Below are positions 63,845-64,000 of a stretch of 64,000 nucleotides of DNA, piece after piece. The stretch is taken from the NCBI GenBank assembly GCA_021234535.1, contig CM037843.1, positions 25,699,911 to 25,763,910 on the forward strand, in the 5' to 3' direction. Position 1 is the stretch's first letter. Every line of letters starts with the position of its first letter. The notes beneath the pieces were generated by a model that ran no database searches, was not told the DNA's origin, and saw nothing but the letters and a program-made list of their open reading frames with translations. The position numbers were made by a program, and so were the translations under genes. Source of the stretch: Stichopus chloronotus. Taxonomy: Eukaryota > Echinodermata > Holothuroidea > Aspidochirotida > Stichopodidae.

Positions 63845-64000
63845 CACACACACACAAAATATATGATATTACAACATAGCAAACGACCATAAATATAAAC
63901 AATTCTACTACATCATATGATATATAGTATATATAATGCACCAGCTCTGTAAACAGAGACCAAAGTTGGATAAATTCAGATTGTCACTGTTTACAGATCA
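62924..64000. other. No gene recognised; probable far-upstream intron or flank
   Basis: AT-rich sequence with TA-rich runs near 63210-63270 and the CA microsatellite. No SLC6 N-terminal exon seen. Confidence 0.5.
63791..63856. repeat. (CA)n microsatellite
   Basis: About 66 bp of ca repeats with two cg interruptions. Confidence 0.98.

Noticed and set aside
1..64000. CRISPR arrays, operons, prophage or other prokaryotic systems
   Set aside because: The sequence is clearly eukaryotic. The tandem repeats lack CRISPR repeat-spacer structure, and no bacterial-type genes are present.
58871..64000. Upstream exons of the transporter (TM1-TM3)
   Set aside because: Searched by eye on the minus strand for NVWRFPY-like and related motifs and found none, so no exon is called here.

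Overview
The window is AT-rich eukaryotic DNA. It has short exons separated by kilobase introns with GT/AG borders, many microsatellites, MITE-like elements and a decayed non-LTR retrotransposon. There are no prokaryotic operons. Repeat content and the type of transporter gene suggest a marine invertebrate, most likely a deuterostome such as an echinoderm. That placement is inference; nothing in the sequence proves the species.

One protein-coding gene is clearly supported. On the minus strand, ten exons between 58870 and 30641 encode about 435 residues of an SLC6 (Na+/Cl- dependent neurotransmitter:sodium symporter) protein. They run from the end of extracellular loop 2 and TM4 through TM12 to the complete C-terminal tail and stop codon. 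All ten exons join in frame across consensus splice sites. The exons are 58732-58870, 56068-56202, 47636-47739, 43589-43713, 42669-42781, 37166-37303, 35571-35673, 33947-34050, 31939-32112 and 30641-30814. The 5' exons (N-terminus, TM1-TM3, most of loop 2) were not found and should lie beyond base 64000. TM6, loop 4 and TM8 look most like the GABA transporter (GAT1) group, but substrate-pocket positions differ, so the substrate is not assigned.

Layout: 1-760 holds a decayed LINE (minus strand). 0.8-30.6 kb has no supported gene and is dense in repeats: a 69-bp minisatellite (2.7 kb), a GAT-rich microsatellite (3.65 kb), a dispersed repeat family carrying DR1-like nuclear-receptor motifs (4.5-6.0 kb, again at 62.3-62.9 kb), a tRNA-derived SINE (7.55 kb), a tetranucleotide array (8.93 kb), a 773-bp element with terminal inverted repeats and a 5-bp target duplication (11.13-11.90 kb), MITE copies (14.0, 20.5-21.5 kb), local tandem duplications (18.8-19.75 kb) and paired dispersed repeats (20.64/22.88 kb; 6.8/12.9 kb). 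30.6-58.9 kb is the transporter gene. Its introns contain a 2.17-kb foldback element whose long inverted repeats are built of ~21-bp periodic heptamers (37.76-39.93 kb), a 22-bp palindrome array (33.08 kb), a ~160-bp (TATG)n tract 10 bp from a splice donor, a ~95-100-bp minisatellite (51 kb) and a recent 275-bp tandem duplication (57 kb). 58.9-64 kb is probably intron upstream of the first exon seen here.

The most interesting items are the foldback element, the DR1-bearing repeat family, the splice-site-adjacent microsatellite, and the unusual pocket residues and C-terminal trafficking motifs of the transporter. No wholly new protein system was found.
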